DNA of 64,000 nt, taken from assembly GCA_002633005.1 (NCBI GenBank), contig NMRA01000037.1:716703-780702 (forward strand). Direction: 5' to 3'. Position 1 is the stretch's first letter, and every line of letters starts with the position of its first letter. Source of the DNA: Phoronis australis. Its lineage: Eukaryota; Phoronida; Phoronidae. This document shows positions 49,301 through 58,271 of the stretch, piece by piece. Made by a program: the position numbers and the translations under genes. Under the pieces are notes generated by a model that worked only from the letters and a program-made list of their open reading frames with translations, was not told where the DNA came from and did not search any database.

Positions 49301-49521
49301 ATTGTCATCGGAAAGACATATTGAAAATACTGTCGAGTGGAAATCACTTGTTATGTACACCCTCTGTCAACACAATCTTGCACTTCGTGTTGATACAACA
49401 ACGGTCCCAAGAACTCCTCTTCAGATTTATCTAACTTAGCATTCCTTCGTGAAGCATTCAATAAGAAATTCTTAGTTGCCCACATTTTGTTTTCAAATCT
49501 CAGTCTTTCAGCTTCTGCCAT
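37101..49521 (-). CDS. Cyclic-nucleotide-binding-domain protein, CNBD2-like, 11 exons
   Basis: Exons in transcript order: 49359-49521 (tentative), 48554-49233, 47158-47349, 44534-44700, 43624-43786, 42371-42519, 40462-40600, 40048-40191, 38817-38971, 38354-38564 and 37101-37310. All phases agree, giving 790 codons plus stop. Residues 1-280 are Ser/Arg-rich and low in complexity. A basic helix RRLLWRTLQLVRAISSIF follows at 283-300. Domain 1 (about 390-500) has VVLRQGH, FIYSGSVFV and the phosphate-binding cassette FGELAFLSDGTRTA with Glu456 and Arg465, so it probably binds cAMP or cGMP. Domain 2 (about 510-645) has HGKVIEKDW and IYFVAK but DFGILLPG in place of an FGEL...RTA cassette, so it is probably degenerate. 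Family members have been linked to sperm function in mammals. The Ser-rich tail contains SGWARWPGK. Confidence 0.85.
37429..37695 (+). repeat. AATAAACCC dispersed repeat copy
   Basis: Starts GGCAATAAACCCGTGTTCCG and ends near AAGTGATATAAACCAA. Related copies are at 48155-48385 and 55443-55985. No terminal inverted repeats are visible. Confidence 0.55.
38354..38564 (-). CDS. CNBD2-like gene, exon 10
   Basis: Acceptor CATGTTTTAG. It encodes helical sequence DELLQKYISELVWSEYRAQV and then GSSGWARWPGK. The donor (AAG|GTTTGC) is weak, but the phase fits exon 11; reading on would add 29 codons to a stop at 38261. Confidence 0.72.
38817..38971 (-). CDS. CNBD2-like gene, exon 9 (degenerate second cassette)
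   Basis: Acceptor TTATCCTTGCAG, donor AAGCG|GTAATA. It encodes DFGILLPGSRTEPLIMISKG and the closing helix. It joins exon 8 in phase, giving ELREGDHS-DFG, which lacks the conserved Glu and Arg of a working nucleotide pocket. Confidence 0.8.
39192..39566 (-). CDS. Intronic ORF with signal-peptide-like N-terminus, unknown
   Basis: An ATG-started 124-codon frame inside the intron between exons 8 and 9 of the CNBD2-like gene, on the same strand. The first 21 residues (MRNLRVHLHVVFLMLL...) are hydrophobic like a secretion signal, and the rest has four Cys and a Pro-rich end (PADLPALPPPL). No family is recognised, and no promoter or polyadenylation signal was identified. It may be a small nested gene, an alternative exon or chance; low confidence. 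Confidence 0.25.
   Translation of the reverse strand: MRNLRVHLHVVFLMLLFEIIGKYQRDCVTEDMEYDTKSMPVRRTCYLSAANTTLPPRKCVGAINIAFAILETLMGNNLDFGLSNGNWKCFSDIYKRFIPADLPALPPPLTFSSVQARKATLAKL
39876..39960 (-). repeat. Dispersed repeat fragment, inverse of 9555-9640
   Basis: Reverse complement contains TATTTTCGTAGCC and ATCTGCGCATGTGC in the same order and spacing as 9555-9640. It is intronic. Confidence 0.45.
40048..40191 (-). CDS. CNBD2-like gene, exon 8
   Basis: Acceptor GTAAAGCAG, donor CATAGC|GTAAGT, 48 codons in phase 0. It encodes FNVLGAMEQIKNKSY...GRLLQIPG...KVEELREGDH, the loop and strands before the second cassette. Confidence 0.8.
40462..40600 (-). CDS. CNBD2-like gene, exon 7 (start of domain 2)
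   Basis: Acceptor CATTGTTGCAG, donor GCTAAG|GTAAGA. It encodes FHNWPEDKLTKLCF and HGKVIEKDWSTAKHIYFVAK, the start of a second cyclic-nucleotide-type beta roll. Confidence 0.83.
40722..41381 (+). repeat. 660-bp repeat with AGG(A/T)GGCAC termini, copy 2
   Basis: Full-length partner of 8333-8992, the same length and orientation on the plus strand. Starts AGGAGGCACTGAAC and ends GTTCAGTGCCACCT-like (cagtgccacct), inverted termini of about 11-14 bp. It lies in the intron between exons 6 and 7 of the CNBD2-like gene. Confidence 0.8.
41695..41880 (+). repeat. piggyBac-like (TTAA) MITE family member
   Basis: Carries ttgatttcagcgaatg at the start, aataacttcaagaag and tcaacaataactcc in the middle, and ggacgtaaaaaaacgataatgtccc at the end, parallel to 50817-50986. 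Confidence 0.55.
41900..42155. repeat. Cluster of TACGACT / AGTCGTA motifs
   Basis: Within about 250 bp of an intron, TACGAC or its inverse occurs at least six times, including AAGTCGTATACGAC near 42028 and GAGTCGTATGCGACT near 42115. Spacing is irregular and no periodic unit is evident. Confidence 0.5.
42371..42519 (-). CDS. CNBD2-like gene, exon 6 (phosphate-binding cassette)
   Basis: Acceptor TTTCAATTTCAG, donor GCCAA|GTGAGT. It opens with ELAFLSDGTRTASI, supplying the Glu and Arg that contact the cyclic nucleotide ribose and phosphate in this fold, then helix B/C sequence FMELCPDIFSRELEEKIRIA. Confidence 0.85.
43214..43388. repeat. 175-bp hairpin MITE in the CNBD2-like intron
   Basis: AGTCTTGAC and the following 28 bases pair with the inverse of the right end finishing GTCAAGACT (43380-43388), with few mismatches. 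Further in, GCCATCTAAC pairs exactly with GTTAGATGGC. The element can fold into one long hairpin and codes for nothing. Confidence 0.75.
43624..43786 (-). CDS. CNBD2-like gene, exon 5 (domain 1 beta roll)
   Basis: Acceptor AAATTTCAG, donor TTTGGA|GTGAGT. It encodes CEKGRVVLRQGHPAANFYFI...YSGSVFV and ends at the Phe-Gly of the phosphate-binding cassette, which continues in the next exon. Confidence 0.85.
44534..44700 (-). CDS. CNBD2-like gene, exon 4
   Basis: Acceptor TTCTCCCCAG, donor ACGTA|GTAAGT. It encodes LRLPTWAQVTAGKKP...EEDLRKLHAIMKTMKSFQEK, the helical lead-in to the first cyclic-nucleotide domain. The plus-strand frame across it is a shadow. Confidence 0.78.
45029..45474. mobile_element. 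Fold-back element built of opposed degenerate 21-bp repeats
   Basis: The left arm begins CAAGAGGGAAATCAACAATT and the right arm ends with its near-inverse AATTGTTGATTATCCCCTTG. TTATT lies directly outside on both sides (45024-45028 and 45475-45479), a 5-bp target duplication. The left arm has about ten units of 20-22 bp of the type GGCCGGACNTCAAAAC..., starting at 45049, 45070, 45091, 45112 and 45132. After about 45262 the units run the other way (GTTTTGAAGTCCGAGC...), about nine of them to 45459. The innermost units are the most diverged. A 62-codon frame in the left arm and a longer one beginning in the right arm are incidental. It lies in an intron of the CNBD2-like gene. No transposase is present. 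Confidence 0.8.
46160..46385. repeat. Low-complexity AAT/GAT-rich tract
   Basis: Imperfect AAT, GAT and ATA trinucleotide repeats. The reading frame through it translates as Asn/Asp/Tyr-rich simple sequence and is not a gene. Confidence 0.7.
47158..47349 (-). CDS. CNBD2-like gene, exon 3
   Basis: Acceptor TAATTTTCAG, donor ATG|GTAGAT, 64 codons in phase 0. It starts with a basic amphipathic stretch LRRLLWRTLQLVRAISSIF. Confidence 0.75.
48155..48385 (+). repeat. AATAAACCC dispersed repeat copy (intronic)
   Basis: Starts GCAGCAATAACCCCACGTTC and ends GGGGTATAAATCAAAAACG, matching the ends of the 37429 and 55443 copies. Confidence 0.55.
48554..49233 (-). CDS. CNBD2-like gene, exon 2 (low-complexity N-terminal region)
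   Basis: Acceptor TTCTTCTTTTACAG, donor CGT|GTACGT. It encodes about 226 residues rich in Ser, Arg, Asn and Asp, with RRKSRRQSRRSTI near the end, a likely disordered and possibly phosphorylated or nuclear-targeting segment. No ATG is present ahead of the domain in this exon, so an upstream exon is required unless a start further in is used. Confidence 0.75.
49359..49521 (-). CDS. CNBD2-like gene, candidate first exon
   Basis: ATG at 49521 begins MAEAERLRFENKMWATKNF and stays open for 56 codons. A donor T|GTACAT after 49359 leaves one base, exactly the phase needed by the next exon. The donor is mediocre, so another first exon further upstream is possible. Confidence 0.45.
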
Positions 49522-50812
49522 TTCAGGTTGAAGACTGCTTACTTATTACGACAATGTGCCTAATAGACCTTCATTCACAATCAAAAAAACAATCATATTA
49601 ATCAAAAATCTTAAGCTTATTTTCCAATTTGGAGTCCATTAACATCTTCCAATCATTGCTTTAAATTGCTAATAATGTTTCCGAAAGTTACCTATAAGTT
49701 TTCTCCAATTGATACAGTAACAGCTCGGTACGTAGTTCAGTGGAACAAACTCACCACCCAGTGATAAAAATGAAAAATCATAACCATTAAGTGTTATATC
49801 AAAAACGCAAAAGTGTTCATATCTCCTGCCGTTAAATCCCTCTATTTGTTCAATTAAAAGTGAGCGAAGTAATTGCATCCGTTTAAACTTTACCTTGAAC
49901 ATTTTATGATTCTGTAAGTGTCTCACATAATGCTGTTTATTCGACGGTGCATTGTCTATATAAATCCCATTCATTAAACAATTCAAATCTAATGGGATTT
50001 GAGTGCGATACGTACATACTTAGTCTGTGCAAATTTATGCCAATCGTGTATTCCCGATTTTGGCACGCGCGCAGGTTCTCAAGAAAACGGTACTGTGTGA
50101 GTATTCCTCACGTGAAGAGACTAAGTGATCAACTTGAAACGTCGATTGTGTTTCAATATTTTATATGCGCAATTAGCAAACCACTTACGATAATTCCCGT
50201 GTGCTTCTGCTGTGGTATTATCGGAAACCTGTGGCCATGAAACCATGTAGTTGTATTGCACTTAAATTTGCAGAACTTCTGAACCACAGCGGCTTGGAAG
50301 CTTGTGAATCAAGTAATTAAAACACCCAACTCACTGTGTTTGAATTAGGTCTATATTGAGTTCTGTTTTTACTACAACTCAAAATACAGTTTTCATCTGA
50401 TTTTTATTATTTATGTACGTTTATTGTAAAAATTATAATTCACTATGAATAGCGTGTGCCCAGATAGTGTCAAAGCATGATATCCGGTTGTATTACCTTT
50501 ACGCAAAAACATTAGGATTGAATTCACCAATCTTGATACCTTGTTTCCACATTGTTGTGTTACACGTAGCTGTGCCTCTTGTGTGGTGTTATCGATCGCG
50601 ATTATTTATATATGTCACTTCGTATTTTCGATATGAAGTGATCTCTCCACGTGCTTCAGAATATCTCCGCCGTTGCTATGGAAGCCATCTGTATTTCTCA
50701 AAGGTTTTTAGATTCATTACTATCGTAAACGGCGTGTTGATTTAACTCCAGAACGACAAAGCAATCTCCGCCATCAAATCATCCATTCAACATATTGTTA
50801 AAGTGTTACAAC
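49522..50812. other. Non-genic stretch upstream of the CNBD2-like gene
   Basis: Probable promoter side of the minus-strand gene. No TATA box or further exon could be assigned with confidence. Confidence 0.4.
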
Positions 50813-50816
50813 TTAA

Positions 50817-50986
50817 AGCGACGTTATCGGCAAGAAAGGTATTTTTTCTGAGATCTTAAAATCTTAAAATAGCAAGGGAGTTTGTTATTTTATAGCTCTT
50901 TTCAAAGTTAATAAATTCAAGAAGTCCACTACATTCAACAATAATCCGAAAATGAGTTTTTTGGCCGTAAAACTGACAATGTCCCT
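50817..50986. repeat. piggyBac-like MITE flanked by TTAA
   Basis: TTAA (50813-50816 and 50987-50990) flanks a 170-bp element whose ends AGCGACGTTATC and GACAATGTCCCT are imperfect inverted copies. TTAA targets with short A/G-rich termini are typical of piggyBac-derived elements. Confidence 0.65.
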
Positions 50987-51207
50987 TTAAAGTAATTCCC
51001 AGTGAAACTGAATCGTGAGATTTTGAGTCGTAGAACTGCTACCGGAAAGTTGCGATACGTGTAGCATTTGACTGGTCGCGCGACTGACGTGCCGACCACT
51101 GTTATGGCAACGTAAGACCGGCGAGGAGCAAACAGGTATACTAGATTTCCCTAGGAAGGACTGCTCGTGAACTAAACTAGGACTAGATGTGCTAATCATT
51201 AGATAGC

Positions 51208-51305
51208 AGCGGTGGGTGGTATTGGTGGTGGTGGTGGTGGTGGTGGGGTGGTAGTATTGGTTTGTGTTGGTGGTGGTGATGAAGGTGATGGTGGTGGCGG
51301 TAGTA
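51208..51305 (+). repeat. GGT-rich microsatellite
   Basis: Imperfect (GGT)n and (GAT/GGT)n tract, with the longest uninterrupted part near 51224-51244. Confidence 0.9.
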
Positions 51306-54300
51306 ATTTATTACCAAAATACCTGCAGATTAAATTTGTCTAGACCAGTCAAATTTTGCATGTCGTAGTTTTCGTTGTACTAGGTATCTCTAAGGAGGTA
51401 ATACGATCAAATTCTAAACAAGATTTCGAAATCCACACAAAGGTAATTCGTGTATTTATAAGGTGTGATGCTCAGTAACTCTTCCGTGTCAAAAGATAAC
51501 TCAATACTTACCCTAGGGACGCTTAATACACATCTTCATGTGACGAACTTCTATAAAATTTAAAACAACAAGTAATTCTGGGCTGGTTTTCTCGTGAATT
51601 TACATTGAACCCGTATCCAAGGCATCAAACTTCCTTATGTTCTGTATCAAGTCTTCAAGCCTTGCTAATTTTATAGTTTGAACATTATCTATAATCACCA
51701 TCTTCCCGTGACAAATTCAATGCATCTAGTTATCGCTGCGGGAGAGGAGCGAGTCCGGTGTGCTGTGTTGGATCTTAGCTGTCTTTTGTTGACACTGTGT
51801 AGTTTATAATAGAACAAGTGCGACCGGTTTCATTCCAGTGTATTGAGTTGTTTAAAGATATTCATTTGCTATTGGCTACAAATTGAACTGCGCACGCAAA
51901 ACTGGAATGTGCCTCGAATTTCACTAACTAGATTTTAGAAACTCACTAGACCATTTCATCTGTCCACAAAAGTAACTTTTTGAAACTTACATTGGAATTT
52001 TCCTAAATACGTTGTGCTTTAAATAAGTCCCGATCTCCTTTTGCAAAAAATATGTGCCTTGTTTGATAATTATCAACTTCACCTTTAACAAATATCACGT
52101 ATTTTCATCAGGAGCATAGGTTAGGTCCAATTCTTTTATATTATGTTTTGAGTCGTTTACATGTATAATACCTTTTACGCTTCAGAGGTGACCGGTTAAA
52201 AGCTTTCAAAAATACTATGTACCAGTGTATTCCTGATTATACGTTGCTGCTTATTTGAATGCTAGAATGACGTCGTAATATCGGACGACAAAAAGCATAG
52301 GTCTGGGGACTTGAACGGAAAGGGTGAAGTTTCTCCCATAATTCAACATCCCAACCTCACCGACCAATCACTTTAGTGGTGGCCACCATTGTTTGTCTAC
52401 AGTATTAATATCTCGAACTTACTGAAGTAGATTTATTATCCCATTTATGTGTGGAATGTGTCATTGAATACAGGAAAGTAAGACCAATTCGAATCCAATG
52501 GTTGAGACCGTATTCCACGCTTGGTGTACCGTCTCCTGGCCTGGCGGAGTAATTTCGAGTATACGACGACAAATTTGATCATAGTTCGGTCGCACGGTGA
52601 TCAGGCATCGTTATTTTTAACTCGGGTCATCAGAAATAGGTCAATTGCCTACACAACGTCATCAACAAAGTCGGGTAAAATCCAATTCTAATCAGACGAA
52701 AAGGTTTTGTTATGAATGCATACAGTTAAATTGCATAAATAAGTAAGATATCCGATCTACAGGAGATTGCGACCTTATGCCGAGTATGTGTTTTTTACTG
52801 ACGCAATCGTCTGCTCGCACCGTTCCTCGACTCTGTGTCTAGCTGTTTGTGGAAAAATTTTCTGGTTTGCGAGATACAGTCCTCAGCTCAAGTTCTCAGA
52901 ATCAGCACAGTTTCCATCGTTATTTTCCGGTGCTGTGATCAACGAGGGGAATATGTTTATTATCATTTCCTTTTCAGAAGCTAAGAAACGCAAAAATACT
53001 GCTAAAATCAACGAAATTTATCGAACCTATAACGACTCACCGCTGTACAACTGTTCAGTTAAACTTTCAAATTTGTATATATGACGTCATATAACAACAA
53101 GCCAAAGAACATGGCAACAAGATATCGCCGCGACGCAAATAACTTCATAATGTATATGATATGGGATGAATAGGTTTATTCTACATAGAATTTCCTATCC
53201 GCGGTAAAAAGTTAGTAGACGTAGAACACGGGTTTTAAATTATTTTTGTTGAATTTTTGATTAATTGGAACAAATACCATAAACATAAGATTTATCAGTT
53301 GCTGGGAGAAAATATAGCGTTGGGTTTTAGGCAGTCTTGAGGGAAGAGCAAACACAATTAGTTATGCAACGTAAAAATGTATCAAAACACGTTTGTATAT
53401 TGGCTTGTATTACTAAATACAGATCTTTCGATACTCTACTTTTTCGGATTATTTTTGAAATATAAGGATTGTCAAACTTCAAGACGAATGGTACTTTATA
53501 TCTCTTTGTTTGCTTCGCGGTGTTTGAAATATATGTATTATTGAGACTGATGTATCCTGCATTGTTGGCGTTATAACTACAGTGAGGTGTCTGATAATTG
53601 TTTGCAAGTTGTATGCTTTTTCAACTGTGATGTTATTTTTGATGACCAAATGACTCTGAATATTGCTATTCATGAAATCCCTACCTTAACTGATTATTGA
53701 GGGATGTACATAAGACCATAACTCATATTTGCGAATAACGACCATATAATGGATTAAAAGTTCGTCGATTCTATGCGTAGTTTCAATAACCCGTGCGTCT
53801 ATGCCTATCCATCCAAAACACAGCACACTGTAAGGAAAAAATTAATTCATGGTTCTAAAGTTTTTAGGGACTTTTCCAAGCATTAGACACGTGACCAAGC
53901 CCCCATGTTACTTACTCGATTACTGCGGCCTTCTAAGGGTATTGTTGAAAATCAGGGATGTTGGTATGGAATGTATTATAGATTATTAATTATGGCGGCC
54001 ATTCCATGACTATTCTAATATCATTACTAATCCAGAATAGAGTGACTGCCAAACTACGTGGACTATAAAAACGGACATTCCCATGAAAAGTTATGACTAA
54101 TGCCAAACTTTTCACTAAGTATTTGAAACTAAAACTAGAAATTTGCTGTGAATTCGAACTCGCCGAAATCAAGATATTTGGCTGATTGCTCTGCAGCCTA
54201 CGACAACACTTGCAAAAGAAATCTAGTTTGACATTCATTTCGCCTTAGAAACGACATTGATTGTTTTGAAAAAACAATCGTTTCGCCGTGGCAATAGTGG

Positions 54301-55442
54301 CTACAACCATTGTTACCGATATAGAGGCTCGTGCGAGTATAGACATTCAGAGCTAATTTGAATAGGTAGTGTCCTCACCTTTACCTAACAACTGCCGATG
54401 TACTATATGCACTGCGAGGGGACTTCTCTTTCCGTGAATCATGTTTGGTGCCGTGGATGTTCGCGACCAATTCACGCGGCTTCAGTAGCAATACTCAGTA
54501 CATGTCCTTCTGACAACCGACGTGCCAGTTCGCGGTTATCTAACATATCCATAATAGATTTCCAAGTCTCCACTCGATCCATCTGCCTGCGTTATTCAAT
54601 CTAATTGAAGTTGTCGCGCTCAGCGCTCCTGTTTAGCTATTCCTGAGGGGTTTATCCGTGCAGATCTATTAGAAATTTCTATACAATGGCCGAGGTTTAA
54701 TGTGACAAATGTTATAACTCCAAATCAAAATAATGAGCTCTAACTTAAGTGGATAGGTGCAGTGAGTGCTACGTAAAGAAATCACGACCACTGCGTGGAC
54801 GCAGAGAAATGACAAATCGCTATTGTGCATATTAATATAAGCAATTTGCTAGGATTAATATGAGGAAATAGGGCACGAGTACTTCTACCTTTAAAATCCT
54901 TGGGTTGTTACAGACAGGCCTAGTGATGTTGTGCCCATCTAACCTCAATGATTTATAAATTACTATTTACAAAGATGAGCACAACAAAAGCGATCTGAAT
55001 TTTAAAGAGCGATTAAATTTTAAGTTTCAACCGTCCGTTAAAGAGAACTGGAACGCGAAAAACAGACTAAATTGCATAAATGAAAGTGGTTTTCTACCAC
55101 TGAAATATAATCCAACGTGTTCACCAGATATTTTCACGGTTTGATCGTAAAGATTTTGAATTTCTTTTGATGTCAGAGCATTTTTCTTTTAGTTTCAAAT
55201 TTCGAAAAACGATCTGTCAACTGCTCGTCTGCCGTTAATATCCTTCTTGTCAGTCAGGTGTTTGTCGAATGAGTGTGAGCGCATACCCGCATTCATCGTA
55301 AGTGTGAGGAAAATTTGAAACTTTGTGGTGACTACAGAGATAATCCTCAGCGTGTATTTCAAAACTCGTGAATCTTGCGATTTTTAGAGGAGATTCCTTC
55401 TCGGGAAATTCGCGTTCCGTCTTACTTTAAGTCGCCATTAAA
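51306..55442. other. Non-genic stretch
   Basis: No supportable gene. A 105-codon frame at 52767-53084 and an 82-codon minus frame at 53990-54238 show no domain or splice partners. Confidence 0.5.
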
Positions 55443-55985
55443 GCGGCTATAAATGTCAATTTTTAAGATTACCAATCTCTGAAAATTAATCTCAACTTGT
55501 TCCTTCCTCGCATGAGAAGTGGTGTCTGGGTTTGCAAAGACTTGGCAGTTCGTTATTCTAGGAGATCGTGCTTGGTGCATCAAAGGACGCGCCGCGACAG
55601 ACGAAAGTGAAGAGTCTGGGTCCCGTTCAAAGAAACCAACTTAAATTCATTTTTGACTTAAGTCTAAGATTTGTCTCAACTTCCCAATTTTGAAACTTCC
55701 ACGTCCCGTAAGTTACGACAAATGTAAGGCAAATTTTATGTCAAAGATTTAAATCAAACTTAAGTCAAACTTAAGATCATTTTCTTGGAACGGACAAATT
55801 TAGGTTTTGTCTTAAAGTTGACGTCAGCTTAAGATTGATCTTAGCTAAGTCAGTTTTCTTGCAAGGGGCCCCTGGTATCAAGCAGCAGTAACGAACTGCC
55901 GGTTCATTCGAAAGCCTGAAATCAAATCCAGATTCACTGAGCTACAATTTGACCCCAATTTCATAAAGGTAAATAGTATAAATCA
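55443..55985 (+). repeat. AATAAACCC dispersed repeat copy interrupted by a MITE
   Basis: The start (aaagcggctataaatgtc) and end (aaggtaaatagtataaatca) match the copies at 37429 and 48155. The extra 257 bp in the middle is a separate element at 55617-55875. Confidence 0.5.
55617..55875. repeat. MITE rich in ACTTAAG with GGGNCCC ends, nested
   Basis: The left end GGGTCCCGTTCAAAGAAA and the inverse of the right end GGGGCCCCTTGCAAGAAA are similar. TGG occurs at both outer edges, a possible 3-bp target duplication. Multiple ACTTAAG/CTTAAG motifs lie inside. Confidence 0.55.
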
Positions 55986-56393
55986 AAACTTACTTTTGTA
56001 AATTGAAACGTGTGATTATAGACGCTTAATCTTTTTTATTCTTGGCGAAAATGTTTGATAGAAGTTGAAGCCTCAGTTGTGCGGTTGCACGGTAGATTTT
56101 TAGATTTATAATCTATTTGTTTTTTTGAGTGATACATTAAAACAGAAACAGGTGCTCGGCGATAAACTGCCTATTGAAACTTCACATCAACGACCAAGAG
56201 ATTATTTGGTGTCAACATCGTAGAATCTGTCGCTTAATATTGTAAACAACGCATTGATGAGGAGCGGACTCTCAAATGTAAACTTTGATGAAACTTGTAG
56301 CTTTTTTCTATTTAGTATACGTAAATTTGCAGCACTTCAGAAATCGCACTGCATCTGTTGTATTCTCATAGCAGATTGTAAATAAAGAGAATT

Positions 56394-56399
56394 TATAAA
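56394..56399 (+). promoter_or_regulatory. TATA box of the defensin gene
   Basis: TATAAA sits 91 bp ahead of the ATG at 56485, placing the start of transcription near 56425 and a 5' leader of about 60 bp. I saw no convincing NF-kappaB site within the nearest 300 bp. Confidence 0.55.
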
Positions 56400-56484
56400 C
56401 ATAGAGACTGGGAATAGTTTGGCCATTGGCTACAAAGAAAGCTGGTCACAACTGCGAAGAGTCTTCAAACAGACAAGTGTCGAG

Positions 56485-56533
56485 ATGAAATTGTTTTTCT
56501 TACTTTGCGTCTGTTCCATTCTTCTTCTGCAAG
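56485..56533 (+). CDS. Defensin gene, exon 1 (signal peptide)
   Basis: ATG in a good context (cgagATGa). The donor CAAG|GTAGGT follows 56533. It encodes 16 residues of signal peptide plus one base. Confidence 0.85.
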
Positions 56534-58162
56534 GTAGGTAGATACCGACTTGACCCAATTGAAAAGAGCTGAATAACACAATTCTGATGTAGGGCAGCTG
56601 GTATTCCTGTCTCACGAACCGCTTGACGATTGCATAAGCAGCATTATCTTTTTCATGAGATGTAGATTTTTCATTCAACACGTCTCTTTTCTAACGAACA
56701 TTTTCCGGTTTTACAAAATGTATGTTTTGCCGTTCTTTGAGGTTAACCTGGTTTGGAAATATTGTAAAGCAACGTTGTATTCAACTTGACAATCTTTTTC
56801 CCGTGGTGATGTCTAAAAGTGAACTCGTTTTAGCTTTTGTCGAGAAAATGATGTCCTAAGATACGGTAAAGCCGCGTCATTTTCGGCCACTCAAAATTAA
56901 TTCAAGTAGATCCACGCAGATAGTTGATTTAAATCTAACTCAGTATTGCATACGGGTGACTGCTATGGTGACGTCAGGCCTAATCGTTGATAACGTGGTA
57001 TGAAATCAGTTCATCACCTACCAACTTTTTCATTCTTGTTTTTGTATCATGAAATCCATGTAGTGTTCGCGTTACATTAACGACGCTCTTGACTTCGTGT
57101 CCATCAGTCAGAATGAGCCACATCAACAGAACGCTGAAAATTATAGCCCTGTTTGTATTTCGTATTTCATTGTCCAAATTGTTTAACTTGAGAATTTCAA
57201 AGTTACTTAACTGTGTTAAAAAATATTTACAATTTTGATTATTTTTACAATTGTTATGTTATTCTTAAATCGCATAATTCAGGGCAGTTTTGAATAAATT
57301 AGCGCTGAAATTTGTGGAGTGGTTTCTATTACAATTAACTCCTTTTCCTGTTTGTATATGAAAGACATTTAAGAACCTCTGAGTCACAAATATTCGTTTT
57401 CATCAAGATCGATGCCTGTCCGTCCCTATTATTCCTTGAAATTCACTACTTTCTGATTTCTGCTTACGAGTATAGTTCTGATTTTACAAATTTCTCTGTA
57501 AGGAACCAAGGTAGTTTTCCTGTCCTGGCGTTGATTCTTTTTCACGAGCTGTTACGTCAGTTATATTTTCAATGCTTTCTTGTAACTAGGAAGCAATACT
57601 TGCTTCCATCTTGTAAGCGCATTGTGTTGCATGAGTATTTATCAAAAGTAGGACTTTTATGATTCTTAAGGAAAATTTGAAAACTAAACGATAAGTTAGA
57701 AAACTGTAGCATTTTTTGCGATTTCATCTTGAATATTTGTATCAAATAAAATTTGCTTATGTTACTAATACCGTTGTTTTCCTATGACTGTACCCTTCCG
57801 TTTTCCTAAATTTTACTTTAAATACATGGTCACGTGACCCAGTTAACGGTACGTTGATACAAAGTTAACAATCAAAGGTCGCAGGCTTTCAGAGAATATA
57901 AAATAAAAAAAATAAATAAATACTGTAGTTTTGTTAATATTTGACTGGGTGCCAATAATATCTATAAGGTCCATAAACCGCACAGTCCCTACTGTACGCA
58001 AACGTCTCTTTACCAGGTGCCGTGGTACATGGCGGTTTTGGCTGCCCAAATGACGTGCTCTGTCACAACCACTGTACAAGCATCGGATACAGAGGCGGAT
58101 ACTGTAAATGGCAGCTCCGTTGTACCTGCTACGGGAATTCAGGGTTTGTTACGAGCTTTTGA
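56485..58162 (+). CDS. Invertebrate six-cysteine defensin (CS-alpha-beta), two exons
   Basis: Exons 56485-56533 and 58017-58162 join after the first base of codon 17 to give 64 residues. Residues 1-17 ([17 protein letters not shown]) form a secretion signal. The mature peptide probably starts around residue 22-23 with GGFGCP. Cysteines 26, 32, 36, 46, 52 and 54 give C-x5-C-x3-C-x9-C-x5-C-x-C, with RGGYC and RCTCY, the pattern of arthropod and mollusc defensins, which fold as one helix and two strands and kill mainly Gram-positive bacteria. There is no propeptide with a dibasic site, unlike insect precursors; signal followed directly by the mature part resembles mussel-type genes. A short hydrophobic tail SGFVTSF follows the last Cys. 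The precise cleavage point and activity are inferred. Confidence 0.88.
58017..58162 (+). CDS. Defensin gene, exon 2 (mature peptide)
   Basis: Acceptor CTCTTTACCAG ends at 58016; stop TGA at 58160-58162. It encodes all six cysteines. The 1,483-bp intron separates signal from mature region. Confidence 0.88.
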
Positions 58163-58265
58163 GTAACAGGCGGACGCACTGGACACAGAATGGCCGAAGA
58201 CACTAAGAAATTTGAAATGTATTTGAAATGTTGTGATTAACACGAACTACATTTGATCACTCAAT

Positions 58266-58271
58266 AATAAA
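58266..58271 (+). terminator. Polyadenylation signal of the defensin gene
   Basis: AATAAA about 104 bp after the stop codon; no competing signal is nearer. Confidence 0.6.

Noticed and set aside
53865-53880. GGGACTTTTCC, resembling an NF-kappaB site
   Set aside because: It lies about 2.5 kb upstream of the defensin promoter and a single 11-base match is expected by chance; no link can be shown.
56980-57177. Minus-strand frame with a hydrophobic stretch in the defensin intron
   Set aside because: It lacks an ATG ahead of the hydrophobic part, and although a donor-like site exists there is no matching partner exon.
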